Counted from the stretch's first letter, positions 51,731 to 62,128 are shown. The stretch: DNA of 64,000 nt from Phytohabitans aurantiacus (GCF_027923225.1 NZ_BSDI01000013.1:158228-222227); one strand, 5' to 3'. Made by a program: numbers and translations. Notes: a model not told the origin generated them from the sequence alone.

Positions 51731-52657
51731 ATGGGCCGTTACGTGTTGAGACGGCTACTCCAACTGATCCCGGTGTTCTTCGGGACCACGATCCTGATCT
51801 ACTGGCTGGTCTGGTCGGTCCCGGGCGACCCGTTCGCCGGGAAGTGCGGCGAACGTGCCTGCCCGGACTCATACGTCCAGTTCATGACTGACAAGTACCA
51901 CTTGGACGATCCCCTCCCGATCCAGTACTTCCATTACATGGCGAACCTGCTCACAGGTGACTTCGGTCAGACCTTCGGCGGGCGCGACATCGGCGGGATC
52001 ATCGCAGCGGCCTATCCGAACACCATCAAGCTGGCGTTCGTGGCCCTCACCATCGAGGGCGTGATCGGCCTGACCGCCGGCGTGCTGTCCGGCCTGCGCC
52101 GCAACGGGTTCCTCGACAACCTGGTGCTGGTCTCCACGCTCTTCCTGCTCGCCATCCCGACCTTCGTCACCGGCTTCGTGCTCCAGTTCCTGCTGGGCGT
52201 GCAGTGGAAGATCATCAGTCCTACGGTGTCCGGTGACGCGCCGATCAGCCAGCTGATCGTGCCGGGCTTCGTGCTCGGCAGCATCTCGATGGCGTACGTC
52301 GCCCGCCTCACCCGCACCAGCATCGCGGAGAACTCCCGCGCGGACTACGTGCGCACGGCGGTGGCCAAGGGCCTGCCCCGTCGCCGCGTGGTGGGCGTGC
52401 ACCTGTTGCGCAACTCGCTGATTCCGGTGATCACCTTCCTCGGCACCGACCTCGGCGCCCTCATGGGCGGCGCGATCGTGACGGAAGGGATCTTCGGTAT
52501 CAACGGGATCGGCCGTGAGGTGTACAGGGCTATCGTTACCAAAGAAGGCGCGACCGTAGTCGGCATCGTGGTCGTCCTGGTGATGGTCTACCTGCTGATG
52601 AACCTTGTGGTCGACCTGCTCTACGCCGCTCTCGACCCGAGGATTCGCTATGAGTGA
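51731..52657 (+). CDS. oppB: Oligopeptide ABC transporter permease OppB
   Basis: A 308-aa inner-membrane permease. It starts MGRYVLRRLLQLIPVFFGTT, the classic OppB/DppB opening, has about six helices, and the EAA loop ADYVRTAVAKGLPRRRVVGVHLLRN. ATG 51731 follows GGAGGACCCC; the upstream open frame is not used. An 8-nt overlap (ATGAGTGA) links it to oppC. An external loop with two Cys (GKCGERACPD) is near residue 42. Confidence 0.95.
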   Translation: MGRYVLRRLLQLIPVFFGTTILIYWLVWSVPGDPFAGKCGERACPDSYVQFMTDKYHLDDPLPIQYFHYMANLLTGDFGQTFGGRDIGGIIAAAYPNTIKLAFVALTIEGVIGLTAGVLSGLRRNGFLDNLVLVSTLFLLAIPTFVTGFVLQFLLGVQWKIISPTVSGDAPISQLIVPGFVLGSISMAYVARLTRTSIAENSRADYVRTAVAKGLPRRRVVGVHLLRNSLIPVITFLGTDLGALMGGAIVTEGIFGINGIGREVYRAIVTKEGATVVGIVVVLVMVYLLMNLVVDLLYAALDPRIRYE

Positions 52658-53630
52658 CCCCACATCTGGCTCCCTGGTCACGACCTCACCCGGCGAGCAG
52701 CCCGGCCTGGTCGCCGAGGCGGCGCCCGCCCCCGGCGCGCCACCCCAGCAGCGCGACAAGCCGCGTGGCCTGCTCGGCGACGCCTGGCACGATCTGCGCC
52801 GCAAGCCGATCTTCTGGATCGCCGCCACGTTCATCGTGCTCTTCCTGCTGATGGCGATCGTCCCGCAGCTCTTCACCTCGGTCGACCCAGAACACGACAG
52901 CAACCTGAGCCGCAGCCTTGTGGGGCCGGGCTCGACGGGCTGGTTCGGGTACGACCTCCAGGGCCAGGACATCTACGCACGTACCATCTACGGCGCCAGG
53001 GCGTCGATCATTGTGGCGGTGGTCGCCACGCTCGGCACGGTGCTGTTCGGCAGCCTGGTCGGCGTGATCGCGGGCTTCTGGGGCGGCTGGCTCGACGCGC
53101 TCCTGTCGCGGCTCGCGGACGTGTTCTTCGGCATCCCGTTCGTGCTCGGCGCGATCGTGATCCTCTTCACCTTCAACACGTCAAACTCCGGCCGCAGCAC
53201 GGTGCGGATCACCACGCTGGTGATCATCGCCTTGGTCACGCTGACGTGGCCGGTGTCCATGCGCATCATGAGATCGTCGGTCCTGGCCACGAAGCAAGCG
53301 GATTACATCGTGGCCGCCAGAGCGCTCGGCGCGAGCAACACCCGGATCATCTTCAAGCACCTGATCCCGAACTGCCTCGCGCCCGTGCTGGTCTACGCCA
53401 CGATCCTGGTCGGCGCGTTCATCGGCGCGGAGGCGACGCTCTCGTTCCTGGGCGTCGGTCTCCAGTCCCCGGTGATCTCGTGGGGCGTGATCATCAACGA
53501 GTCCCAGAACTACATCCGGGTCGCGCCGTACTGGTTGCTGTTCCCGGCCGCGTTCCTCGTCACCGCGGTGCTGAGCTTCGTCATGCTCGGCGAGGCGGTA
53601 CGCGAGGCCCTCGACCCGAAGCTCCGGTAG
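52650..53630 (+). CDS. oppC: Oligopeptide ABC transporter permease OppC
   Basis: A 326-aa partner permease of OppB. The first ~60 residues are a Pro-rich cytoplasmic tail, then a helix (RRKPIFWIAATFIVLFLLMA), the conserved GYDLQGQDIYARTIYGAR and four or five more helices. The EAA loop is DYIVAARALGASNTRIIFKH. It overlaps oppB by 8 nt and is followed by the two ATPase genes. Confidence 0.95.
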   Translation: MSDPTSGSLVTTSPGEQPGLVAEAAPAPGAPPQQRDKPRGLLGDAWHDLRRKPIFWIAATFIVLFLLMAIVPQLFTSVDPEHDSNLSRSLVGPGSTGWFGYDLQGQDIYARTIYGARASIIVAVVATLGTVLFGSLVGVIAGFWGGWLDALLSRLADVFFGIPFVLGAIVILFTFNTSNSGRSTVRITTLVIIALVTLTWPVSMRIMRSSVLATKQADYIVAARALGASNTRIIFKHLIPNCLAPVLVYATILVGAFIGAEATLSFLGVGLQSPVISWGVIINESQNYIRVAPYWLLFPAAFLVTAVLSFVMLGEAVREALDPKLR

Positions 53631-53639
53631 GAGACCGAG

Positions 53640-54669
53640 TTGTCCAACGTGTTCGTATCCGAACAGTCCGAAGCGGCGGCCGCGGGGCACCCCAGCGGCC
53701 GGCTGCTCGAGGTCGAAGACCTGCGCGTGGAGTTCCGCACCCGGGACGGCGTGGCCAAGGTCATCAACGGCGTCACGTACCACGTCGACGCCGGCGAGAC
53801 CCTGGCCGTCCTGGGTGAGTCCGGCTCCGGCAAGAGCGTGACCGCCCAGACCATCATGGGCATCCTGGACACCCCGCCCGGCTTCGTCACCGGTGGCGAG
53901 ATCCGGTTCCACGGCCGCGACATGCTCAAGATGTCGGCCGAGGAGCGGCGTCGCATCCGCGGTGAGGGCATCGCGATGGTGTTCCAGGACGCCCTGTCGG
54001 CGCTCAACCCGGTCTTCACGGTCGGGTTCCAGATCGCCGAGCAGTTCCGCGTCCGAAGGGGCATGAGCCGGGGCGACGCGAAGAAGCGCGCCGCCGAGAT
54101 GCTCGACCAGGTCAAGATCCCGAACGCGAAACAGCGGATCAACGAGTACCCGCACCAGTTCTCGGGCGGCATGCGGCAGCGCGTCATGATCGCGATGTCG
54201 CTCGCGCTGGACCCCGAGGTACTGATCGCCGACGAGCCGACCACCGCTCTCGACGTGACGGTGCAGGCGCAGATCATGGACCTGCTCGCCGAACTCCAGC
54301 AGGAACGGCAGATGGGGCTCATCCTCATCACGCACGACCTGGGCGTCGTGGCCGACGTCGCCGACCGGATCGCGGTCATGTACGCCGGCCGGATCGTCGA
54401 GGAGGCGGACGTCCACGAGCTGTACGCCAAGCCGGCACACCCGTACACGCTCGGTCTGCTCGAATCGATCCCGCGCATCGACGAAAAGGGTCAGCAGCTC
54501 CGGACGATCAAGGGGCTCCCGCCCAGCCTGCTGCGTATCCCGTCCGGCTGCCCGTTCCACCCACGGTGCCCCATGGCGCAGCCCGTCTGCGCGGAAAAGG
54601 TGCCGCCGCTGCTGCAGCTCGGCCCCACCAGGGCCAGTGCCTGCCACTTCGCTCAGGATCTGGTGAGCC

Positions 54670-54677
<8 letters not shown>
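53640..54677 (+). CDS. oppD: Oligopeptide ABC transporter ATPase OppD
   Basis: A 345-aa ATPase. Walker A is GESGSGKSVTAQ, the signature FSGGMRQRVMIA and Walker B VLIADEPTTALD. The C-terminal Opp/Dpp-specific extension has a cysteine cluster (PSGCPFHPRCPMAQPVC), which in some family members binds an iron-sulfur cluster. The start is TTG 53640 after GGAGACCGAG. It overlaps oppF by 8 nt. Confidence 0.94.
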
Positions 54678-55712
<1,035 letters not shown>

Positions 55713-55716
<4 letters not shown>

Positions 55717-55756
55717 CCACGACCGCCGCGGCGCAGACGCGCCGCGGCGGGGTTAC
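55713..55756 (+). terminator. Terminator of the opp operon
   Basis: CCGCCGCGGCGC and GCGCCGCGGCGG form a perfect 12-bp stem with a 4-nt loop. Outer GTAACC and GGTTAC can extend it. It starts at the oppF stop codon. Confidence 0.8.
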
Positions 55757-55843
55757 GGTCCGGCGCACCCGCACCGCGCGTGCGGGCCCACGCGGTCGCA
55801 GCCCACGTACGCCGCAGCGCGCCGCCGCGCCGCACCCCCTGCC

Positions 55844-55896
55844 CGTCGATCAAGGCCGAACGCACGCGGTTGGATCGCTTTTTGGCGTGCGTCCGC
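55844..55896 (-). repeat. Family B palindromic repeat, copy 6 (partial)
   Basis: The left arm GATCAAGGCCGAACGCACG and the TTGGATCG centre are present, but the right arm decays after GGCGTGCGTCCG and lacks the tail. Confidence 0.7.
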
Positions 55897-55938
55897 CCCC
55901 GGCCGGCCCGGGGGCGGCGTGTCGCCACGCCCTGTGCG

Positions 55939-56020
55939 CCGATCAAGGGCAAATGCCCGTGGTTGGATCGCTTTTCCGCGTGCATTCGTCCTTGATCGTG
56001 GGGAATGCCCTTGATCGGCG
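55939..56020 (-). repeat. Family B palindromic repeat, copy 7
   Basis: Near-complete unit with arms GATCAAGGGCAAATGC and GCATTCGTCCTTGATC around TTGGATCGCTTTT. The tail GGAATGCCCTTGATCGGCG is on the right. Confidence 0.85.
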
Positions 56021-56093
56021 AGCGCGATCCGCCGTGCGCGTCGCGGTCGGCGCTCGACCCCAACCCCTGCCTTTGCGCTTCGCGCGGGCGGGC

Positions 56094-56411
56094 TCAGAGG
56101 GGGCCGCGGCCGGCGCGCAGGATGAGCAGCGCGAGCTGGGTGCCGTCCGCCCCCAGGGCAGCGCGGAAGCGGTCCAGGATCTCCCGCTCCCGGGAAAGCA
56201 CCAGCCGGGTACCCCCGGAGGCCAGCCGCGTCGCGCCGACCTGCTGGGAGAGCGCGGCGCGCTCCTGCCAGAGCTGGATGAGCGCATTGTCGATCTCGTC
56301 GATGCGCTGCCGCATCGCGGTGATGCGGTCGGACGCGTCCTGGGCTTCGGTGCCGGTATCGGCGCTGGCCGCCGCGCCGCCGGGTTGCTGCTCTGCCACG
56401 TCGGTGGCCAT
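56094..56411 (-). CDS. Chorismate mutase, AroQ type
   Basis: A 105-aa AroQ-fold enzyme that converts chorismate to prephenate for Phe and Tyr synthesis. The helical core starts RITAMRQRIDEIDNALIQLWQERAALSQQVGA, with the conserved Arg and Ile-Asp; SREREILDRFRAALG forms the last helix. The N-terminal ~25 residues are low-complexity. ATG 56411 follows CAGGGAGCACCCG; the frame is open further upstream. It stands alone, without pheA or aroF neighbours. A strong hairpin lies in its leader. Confidence 0.88.
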   Translation of the reverse strand: MATDVAEQQPGGAAASADTGTEAQDASDRITAMRQRIDEIDNALIQLWQERAALSQQVGATRLASGGTRLVLSREREILDRFRAALGADGTQLALLILRAGRGPL

Positions 56412-56460
56412 CGGGTGCTCCCTGGGTCTCGATCCCGGTGTCCTGGCGTCCGGAAGCGCG

Positions 56461-56521
56461 AAAGCCCCGGACTCCAGGAGCCCGGGGCTTTGGTAGGTCT
56501 GTGTGATCAGGCGCGACCTAC
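56461..56521 (-). promoter_or_regulatory. Structured leader of the chorismate mutase gene (possible attenuator)
   Basis: On the minus strand, GTAGGTC and GACCTAC can pair, followed by a perfect 10-bp GC-rich hairpin (AAAGCCCCGG and CCGGGGCTTT, 56461-56491), 50 nt before the ATG. The order of a weaker hairpin before a terminator-like hairpin resembles attenuation. No obvious Phe/Tyr-rich leader peptide was found. Confidence 0.45.
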
Positions 56522-56696
56522 GGCTGCCGGACTCCCGGTGCCGTAAAAGTAGAACCGCGCGTGGTGGATCACGGCGCAAGTATGCCGGCGCGTCAGGCCC
56601 AGCCGCAACCCCATCCCACGATCAGGACAAATCACCGCACGGCCCGTTCGGCGCGGCACCGCCCATCCCGCCCGACGGCGCCCATCCAGCCCGCGC

Positions 56697-56780
56697 CGCC
56701 GATCAAGGCCCTTCTCGTCGATCAAGGCCGAATACACGCGAAAAAGGATCAAACCACGTGCATACGCCCTTGATCGGCGG
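56697..56780 (+). repeat. Family B palindromic repeat, copy 8
   Basis: Near-complete unit: leader CCGCGATCAAGGCCCTTCTC-like, then arms GATCAAGGCCGAATACACG and CGTGCATACGCCCTTGATCG. The plus orientation matches copies 3 and 5. Confidence 0.82.
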
Positions 56781-56856
56781 AAAAGGCCATGATCGGCGGG
56801 CAAGGCCCGCATGCTGAGCCTGGCCGGCGGGCAAGGGCGGCGGCGAGGTGTCGCAA

Positions 56857-56909
56857 TGGTCAGGGCGTCCCTCAAGTCGTTAGCGCGACATGAGGGACGC
56901 CCTGATCAC
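56857..56909. repeat. Family A palindromic repeat, copy 5
   Basis: Arms TGGTCAGGGCGTCCCTCAAG and the matching GAGGGACGCCCTGATCAC with two mismatches and an 8-nt apex GTTAGCGC-type loop. It lies 6 nt beyond the 5'-nucleotidase stop codon and may terminate that gene. Confidence 0.82.
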
Positions 56910-56915
56910 GGAGCG

Positions 56916-58772
56916 TTAGATCCGGGTGATGCGGTTTTGGGGGCCGGGGCCGATCGGGGCCGCCGGGCCGCCCAGGTACGCCACCAGGGCGTCCACGTCG
57001 AAGCCTGGCGCCGTGGCCCGGTCGGTGCCGGCGGTCAGCCTGGTGAACCCGTCACCGCCGTTGGCGAGGAAGTCGTTCGTCGTCACCCGGTAGGTGGCCG
57101 CCGGATCGACCGGTACCCCGTTGAGCGTGATGTTGCTGACCTTCGAGCCTGCCGCCGCCGTCGCAGAGTACGTGTACGCGAAGCCCGCCGACACCTGCAG
57201 GATGCGCTGGGTGGTCTGCCCGCCGAAGCCGACGAACTGCTGCTCCAGTACCTCCTTGAGCTGGGCGCCGGTGAGCGTCTGGGTCACCACCAGGTTGTTG
57301 AACGGCTGCACGGTGAAGCATTCGCCGTACGTCACCTGGCCGGCCGCCTCGCCGCCGGGCGAGTTGCCGAACGTCAGCGGTGCCCGGATGCCACCGGGGT
57401 TCATCAGGGCCAGTTGTGCTCCCGCCGCCGATGTCGTGTACGCGAGCTGCGCGTCGGCGATGACGTCACCGAGCGAGCTCTCGCCGGCCGCGTTGGCCGT
57501 CGTGGTGAGGTCGGCGCTGATCGAGCCGACGACGCGGTTCGCGATCGGGGCGACCGCCGTGCGGTACTTGTCGGCGATGACCTTGGCGCCCGCGTCGACC
57601 AGCGCCGGGTTCCGGACGAACGCGCCGGAGGCGTCGGTCTGCCACGAGCCGTCGGCGTTCCGGATGCCGTTTTCGACGATCACGTTGCGCGCCGAGATCT
57701 CGGCGAACTTCCCGCTGCGCTTGTCGAGCGTGAAGTCGATGTCGGTCACGAGGACGCCGTTGGAGCCGGCGCTGGTGACCACGGTGGGCGCGCCCGACTT
57801 GTTGGGCAGCTGGCACGAGTAGAACCGGTGCGTGTGCCCGGAGACCACGATGCCGAACTCCGGCCGCAGCCCCGCCACGATGTTGGTGATCGGGCCGGCG
57901 AAGTTGTTGCAGCCGTCGACGGGCAGTACCGGCGGGGGTGCCGCCTGCGCGCCGCCCTCGTGGATCAGCAGCACCATCGACTTGACGCCGGCGAGCCGGA
58001 GCAGCGACGCCCACTTGTTGGCGGTCTCGACCTCGTCGCGGAACTCGACGGTGCTGATGCCCGCCGGGTTGACGATCGACGGGGTGCCCTTCAGCGTCAT
58101 GCCGACGAAGCCGACAGGTACACCGTCAACGATCTTGATGTCGACGGGCAGCAAGATCGGCAGACCGGTCTTCTTGTTGACCACGTTGGCCGCCAGGTAT
58201 TTGAACTTGGCGCCCTTGAACCCGTCGCCGTCCTGGCAGCCGTCGGTCGGGTGGCAGCCGCCGCGCTGGAGCCGCGCGAGCTCGGTCGTACCCTCGTCGA
58301 ACTCGTGGTTGCCGACCGAGCTGATCTGCAGGCCGGCGTTGCTCAGCAGCTCGATCGACGGCTCGTCGTGGAACGCGGCGCTGACCAGCGGCGTGGCGCC
58401 CACGAGGTCACCGGCTCCGACGGTGATCGAGGTGCGCTTCTCCGCCTTGGCCTCGGCGCGAAGCTTCTTGATCCAGGTGGTCAGGTATTCGACTCCGCCG
58501 GCCGGGTTGCCGTTGACGAGCCCGCCGCTGCCTGTGGGCGGGTCGACGGCGCCGTGGAAGTCGTTGAAGCCCAAGAGGTTGCCCTTGGCGGCACCGCCTT
58601 TGAGGTCATGGCCGTACGACACCGAGACGGGTGTCATCGGCGTCCACTCGGACGCCTTGGCGGGCGAATCTCCGCCGCGATTGAAGGGAACAGTGGCGAC
58701 AACGGCCAGCGCGAGCGCGGGCACCGCGAGGTGACGCAGCACCGCCCAGCCGCGTGAGCGCGCACGGGTCAT
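56916..58772 (-). CDS. Secreted bifunctional metallophosphatase / 5'-nucleotidase
   Basis: A 618-aa exported enzyme of the UshA/CD73 family that removes phosphate from nucleotides outside the cell. A signal peptide (about 1-40, hydrophobic 14-27) precedes the metallophosphatase domain with LLGFNDFHGA, VGAGDLVGAT, SVGNHEFDEG and VSGHTHRFYS. The C-terminal 5'-nucleotidase domain (about 390-580) has NPGGIRAPL and NDFLANGGDGF. AGGAGA lies 5 nt before ATG 58772. No sorting signal is seen at the end, so it is probably released or loosely bound. Confidence 0.95.
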   Translation of the reverse strand: MTRARSRGWAVLRHLAVPALALAVVATVPFNRGGDSPAKASEWTPMTPVSVSYGHDLKGGAAKGNLLGFNDFHGAVDPPTGSGGLVNGNPAGGVEYLTTWIKKLRAEAKAEKRTSITVGAGDLVGATPLVSAAFHDEPSIELLSNAGLQISSVGNHEFDEGTTELARLQRGGCHPTDGCQDGDGFKGAKFKYLAANVVNKKTGLPILLPVDIKIVDGVPVGFVGMTLKGTPSIVNPAGISTVEFRDEVETANKWASLLRLAGVKSMVLLIHEGGAQAAPPPVLPVDGCNNFAGPITNIVAGLRPEFGIVVSGHTHRFYSCQLPNKSGAPTVVTSAGSNGVLVTDIDFTLDKRSGKFAEISARNVIVENGIRNADGSWQTDASGAFVRNPALVDAGAKVIADKYRTAVAPIANRVVGSISADLTTTANAAGESSLGDVIADAQLAYTTSAAGAQLALMNPGGIRAPLTFGNSPGGEAAGQVTYGECFTVQPFNNLVVTQTLTGAQLKEVLEQQFVGFGGQTTQRILQVSAGFAYTYSATAAAGSKVSNITLNGVPVDPAATYRVTTNDFLANGGDGFTRLTAGTDRATAPGFDVDALVAYLGGPAAPIGPGPQNRITRI

Positions 58773-58880
58773 GTGTCTCTCCTAGTATGCGCAGGACAAC
58801 ATGGGTCATCGTTCTCGTTGGAAATAGATCACGCCAGACCCACCGGGTGACGAATTGGTAGCCGTGTCGGTGGGCGGGCA

Positions 58881-58886
58881 TAGACT
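58881..58886 (+). promoter_or_regulatory. -10-like hexamer of pcrA, leaderless-type spacing
   Basis: TAGACT lies 9 nt before ATG 58896 with no Shine-Dalgarno in between. Confidence 0.45.
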
Positions 58887-58895
58887 CGCTCTGCG

Positions 58896-61256
58896 ATGCA
58901 GACACTCTTTGACACCCCAACCGCGGAGCCCGCCGATTCCAAGGCGCGGCGCAGCCGCAGGCCCGATCCGGAAAAGCTGTTGGAGGGCCTCAACGGTCCC
59001 CAGCGCGAGGCGGTTGTGCACGCCGGTTCCCCGCTGCTGATCGTGGCTGGTGCGGGCTCCGGCAAGACCCGCGTGCTCACCAACCGCATCGCCTACCTGC
59101 TCGGCGCGCGCGATGTGCACCCGGGCCAGATCATCGCGATCACCTTTACCAACAAGGCCGCCGGTGAGATGAAGGAGCGGGTGGCCGCGCTGGTGGGCGG
59201 TCGGGCGCGGTTGATGTGGGTGTCCACGTTCCACTCGGCGTGCGTGCGGATCCTGCGGGCCGAGCACGAGCACGCCGGGCTCAAGTCCAGCTTCTCCATC
59301 TACGACGCTGACGACTCGCGGCGCCTGATGCAGATGGTGGCGCGCGAGCTCGATCTTGACCCGAAGCGGTATCCGGCGCGCGGGCTCGCCGCACAGGTGT
59401 CGAACCTGAAAAACGAGCTGATCGACCCGGAGGAGTTCGCCGGTCGCGCGAAGGGGCCCAACGAGCGGGCGCTCGCCGAGGCATACACGCTCTATCAGCG
59501 GCGGCTCGGCGAGGCGCACGCGCTCGACTTCGACGATCTCATCATGACCACCGTGCACCTGTTCCAAGGGCACCCGCACGTCGCCGAGACATATCGGCGG
59601 CGGTTCCGGCACGTGCTTGTCGACGAGTACCAGGACACCAACCACGCGCAGTACGTGCTCATCAAGGAGCTGGTGGGCGGCACGCCGGAGCTCGAGCCGG
59701 GTGAGCTGTGCGTGGTTGGCGACGCTGACCAGTCCATCTACGCGTTCCGTGGCGCCACGATCCGCAACATCCTCGAGTTCGAGCGCGACTTCCCCAACGC
59801 CCGCACGATCCTGCTGGAGCAGAATTACCGCTCCACGCAAACAATCCTCAACGCCGCCAACGCGGTCATCGACCGCAACACCTCGCGCAAGCCCAAGCGG
59901 CTGTGGAGCGAGGAGGGGTTGGGGGAGCAGATCGTCGGATACGTCGCCGACACCGAGCACGCCGAGGCCGACTGGGTGGCCCGCGAGATCGACCGGCTGT
60001 GCGACGCAAACGAAGCTCGCCCCGGCGACGTGGCGGTGTTCTACCGCACCAACGCGCAGTCCCGCGTCTTCGAAGAGGTGTTCATCCGGGTCGGCCTGCC
60101 CTACAAGGTCGTCGGCGGGGTCCGGTTCTACGAGCGCAAGGAGGTGCGCGACGCCCTGGCCTACCTGCGGGCCGTGATCAACGACGACGACACGGTGAGC
60201 ATCCGGCGCATCCTCAACACGCCGCGTCGCGGCATCGGAGATCGGGCCGAGGCGTGCGTCGAGGCGCTGTCCACTCGCGACCGCATCTCATTCGGCGCGG
60301 CGCTACGCCGCGCCGGCGAAGCGCCGGGCATCTCGTCGCGCGCGGCCAACGGCATCGCCGACTTCGTCGCGCTGATGGATGCGGTACGCGAACTCGCCGC
60401 GACCGCTCCTCCCGAAGAGGTACTGGAGGCGGTGCTCCAGCGTTCGGGTTACCTGGCGGAGCTGGAGGAGAGCCTCGACCCCCAAGACGCCGGCCGTGTC
60501 GAAAACCTGCAAGAGCTGGTGAGCGTGGCCCGCGAATACACCGAGCGGATCGAGTCGCAAGACGAGACCGCCACGCTGGTCGGGTTCCTGGAGCAGGTGG
60601 CGCTGGTGGCCGACGCCGACCAGGTGCCCACCGACGATCCCAACCACCAGGGCGTGGTCACCCTGATGACCCTGCACACCGCCAAGGGCCTGGAGTTCCC
60701 GGTGGTGTTCCTGACCGGGCTCGAAGACGGCGTGTTCCCGCACCTGCGCTCGCTCGGCGACAACCGCGAGCTGGAAGAGGAGCGGCGCCTGGCCTACGTG
60801 GGCATCACGCGGGCTCGTCAGCGGCTCTACCTGTCCCGCGCGATGACCCGGTCGGCGTGGGGGCAGCCGCAGTACAACCCGGTGTCCCGGTTCGTCGACG
60901 AGTTGCCGGTGGAGCTGGTGCGCTGGGAGCGCACCGAGTCGGCGTATACGTCGTGGTCAGGCACCGGCGGCGGGATCGGCAGTGGCCGTTCGGAGCGGCA
61001 GCAGTTCACGGGCGGCACGGCCAAGGCGGCCCGGATCGCCGAGCGGCTTGGCATCGACGGCAGCAAGCTGGCCACAGCGGGCGATCTGCCACAGGTGCCG
61101 AGCGTCGCGGCCGGCGACAGGATCAACCACCAGCGCTACGGGCTGGGCCGGGTGCTGGAGGTCGAGGGATACGGCGCGCGCACCCAGGCGAAGGTCGACT
61201 TTGGCGACCAGGTGATGTGGATCGTGCTCCGGCATGCGCCGATCGAAAAGCTCTGA
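58896..61256 (+). CDS. pcrA: ATP-dependent DNA helicase PcrA/UvrD
   Basis: A 786-aa superfamily 1A 3'-5' helicase for repair and removal of proteins from DNA. Motifs in order: LNGPQREAVVH (Q motif), GAGSGKTRVLTNR (Walker A, about 52-64), FTNKAAGEMKER, LVDEYQDTN (Walker B), GDADQSIYAFRGA, LEQNYRST, LMTLHTAKGLEF and YVGITRARQRLYL. The C-terminal 70 residues form the Tudor-like RNA-polymerase-binding segment (AGDRINHQRYGLGRVLEVEG). Length and order are normal for PcrA. Confidence 0.97.
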   Translation: MQTLFDTPTAEPADSKARRSRRPDPEKLLEGLNGPQREAVVHAGSPLLIVAGAGSGKTRVLTNRIAYLLGARDVHPGQIIAITFTNKAAGEMKERVAALVGGRARLMWVSTFHSACVRILRAEHEHAGLKSSFSIYDADDSRRLMQMVARELDLDPKRYPARGLAAQVSNLKNELIDPEEFAGRAKGPNERALAEAYTLYQRRLGEAHALDFDDLIMTTVHLFQGHPHVAETYRRRFRHVLVDEYQDTNHAQYVLIKELVGGTPELEPGELCVVGDADQSIYAFRGATIRNILEFERDFPNARTILLEQNYRSTQTILNAANAVIDRNTSRKPKRLWSEEGLGEQIVGYVADTEHAEADWVAREIDRLCDANEARPGDVAVFYRTNAQSRVFEEVFIRVGLPYKVVGGVRFYERKEVRDALAYLRAVINDDDTVSIRRILNTPRRGIGDRAEACVEALSTRDRISFGAALRRAGEAPGISSRAANGIADFVALMDAVRELAATAPPEEVLEAVLQRSGYLAELEESLDPQDAGRVENLQELVSVAREYTERIESQDETATLVGFLEQVALVADADQVPTDDPNHQGVVTLMTLHTAKGLEFPVVFLTGLEDGVFPHLRSLGDNRELEEERRLAYVGITRARQRLYLSRAMTRSAWGQPQYNPVSRFVDELPVELVRWERTESAYTSWSGTGGGIGSGRSERQQFTGGTAKAARIAERLGIDGSKLATAGDLPQVPSVAAGDRINHQRYGLGRVLEVEGYGARTQAKVDFGDQVMWIVLRHAPIEKL

Positions 61257-61260
61257 CCCG

Positions 61261-61294
61261 TCGCTCCTCCCCACCGGTGCGTGGGGAGGAGCGA
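61261..61294. terminator. Bidirectional terminator between pcrA and the M23 gene
   Basis: TCGCTCCTCCCCAC and GTGGGGAGGAGCGA form a perfect 14-bp stem with a 6-nt loop, midway between the two convergent stop codons. Confidence 0.8.
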
Positions 61295-61303
61295 TCGGGG
61301 GGT

Positions 61304-62074
61304 TCAGCAGGAGACCGCGATGCCGCGCGCCTTCAGCCACGGCGCCGGGTTGATCTGGTTCCACAGGGCGCCTTGGTGTACCTCGAAGTGCAGGTGCGGG
61401 CCCGTCGAGTCACCGGTCGAGCCTTCGTACCCGATGACCTGGCCGACCGCGACCTTCTGGCCGACCTTGACCGCCACCCTGGACTGGTGCGCGTAGTGGG
61501 TCAGGTACCCGTTGCCGTGGTCGATGACCACCGAGATCCCGTACCCGCTGTACGCCCAGCCGGCGGCGACGACGGTGCCGGCGCCGACCGCGTGGATCGG
61601 GGTACCGGCGTCGGCCGCCAGGTCGACGCCCGCGTGGAGCACCCCCCAGCGTTGGCCGAAGCACGATGTGGTCGCCGCACCCGGCATCGGGCTGACCCAG
61701 GCGGGGGTGACCTTCTTGGGGGCAGCGGTGGTGGTCTTGGGCGCCGCGGGGGTGGTCGGGGCGGCCTTCGGCGCGGCCGTGGTGGGCGCCGGCTGGGCGG
61801 GGGTGGCCGGTGTGGTCTGAGTGGCTGCCCGCTCCGCGCGGTCGGCCCGCTGCGCGGCTTCGGTGCGGGCCTGCTGGTCCGCGGCGACAGCGGCCGTCAC
61901 CGGTGCCTCCGTGGGGCCGCCGGCGACCGCTGCGGAAATGCCGGCCAGGCCGGCGCCGACCGCGAGCACGGTCGCCGGTACGGCGAGGCGGGCCCGACCG
62001 GCGAGGCGGCCACGGACCCGGTGCCGGGCGACGTCTGCGCGCGCCCGGATATGGGGGAACTTGCTTTCCTGCAC
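61304..62074 (-). CDS. M23-family peptidoglycan endopeptidase (first of two)
   Basis: A 256-aa exported LytM-type protein. A basic N-terminus and hydrophobic segment (about 33-55) serve as signal or anchor, then an Ala/Thr/Pro-rich spacer (about 60-125). The peptidase domain follows with HAGVDLAADAGTPI (zinc His and Asp), DHGNGYLTHYAHQS and TGPHLHFEVHQG (HxH), all intact. GTG 62074 is 8 nt after GGAGGT. It should cut peptide cross-links in the wall. The paralogue lies upstream in the same direction. Confidence 0.92.
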   Translation of the reverse strand: MQESKFPHIRARADVARHRVRGRLAGRARLAVPATVLAVGAGLAGISAAVAGGPTEAPVTAAVAADQQARTEAAQRADRAERAATQTTPATPAQPAPTTAAPKAAPTTPAAPKTTTAAPKKVTPAWVSPMPGAATTSCFGQRWGVLHAGVDLAADAGTPIHAVGAGTVVAAGWAYSGYGISVVIDHGNGYLTHYAHQSRVAVKVGQKVAVGQVIGYEGSTGDSTGPHLHFEVHQGALWNQINPAPWLKARGIAVSC

Positions 62075-62128
62075 GAGGGGGGACCTCCGTGGTTGTGCGA
62101 CACGGACCCGGAAATGTTGGTGTGCCGC

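Larger units (their letters stand above)
55757..56093. other. Repeat-filled intergenic region between oppF and chorismate mutase
   Basis: Holds two family B copies and GC-rich sequence. The 16-mer GGCGTGTCGCCACGCC at 55916-55931 is the exact reverse complement of 15280-15295 in the other large B cluster. No gene is supported. Confidence 0.75.
56412..56915. other. Leader of the chorismate mutase gene and repeat region
   Basis: About 500 nt. The left 150 nt are the chorismate mutase leader with hairpins. The middle is GC-rich without features. The right end carries family B copy 8 and family A copy 5. Open frames here encode only repeat-derived peptides. Confidence 0.7.

Noticed and set aside
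56503..56820. Short open frames between chorismate mutase and the 5'-nucleotidase gene
   Set aside because: They are built from family B and GC-rich sequence, have no ribosome-binding site and no consistent codon bias.
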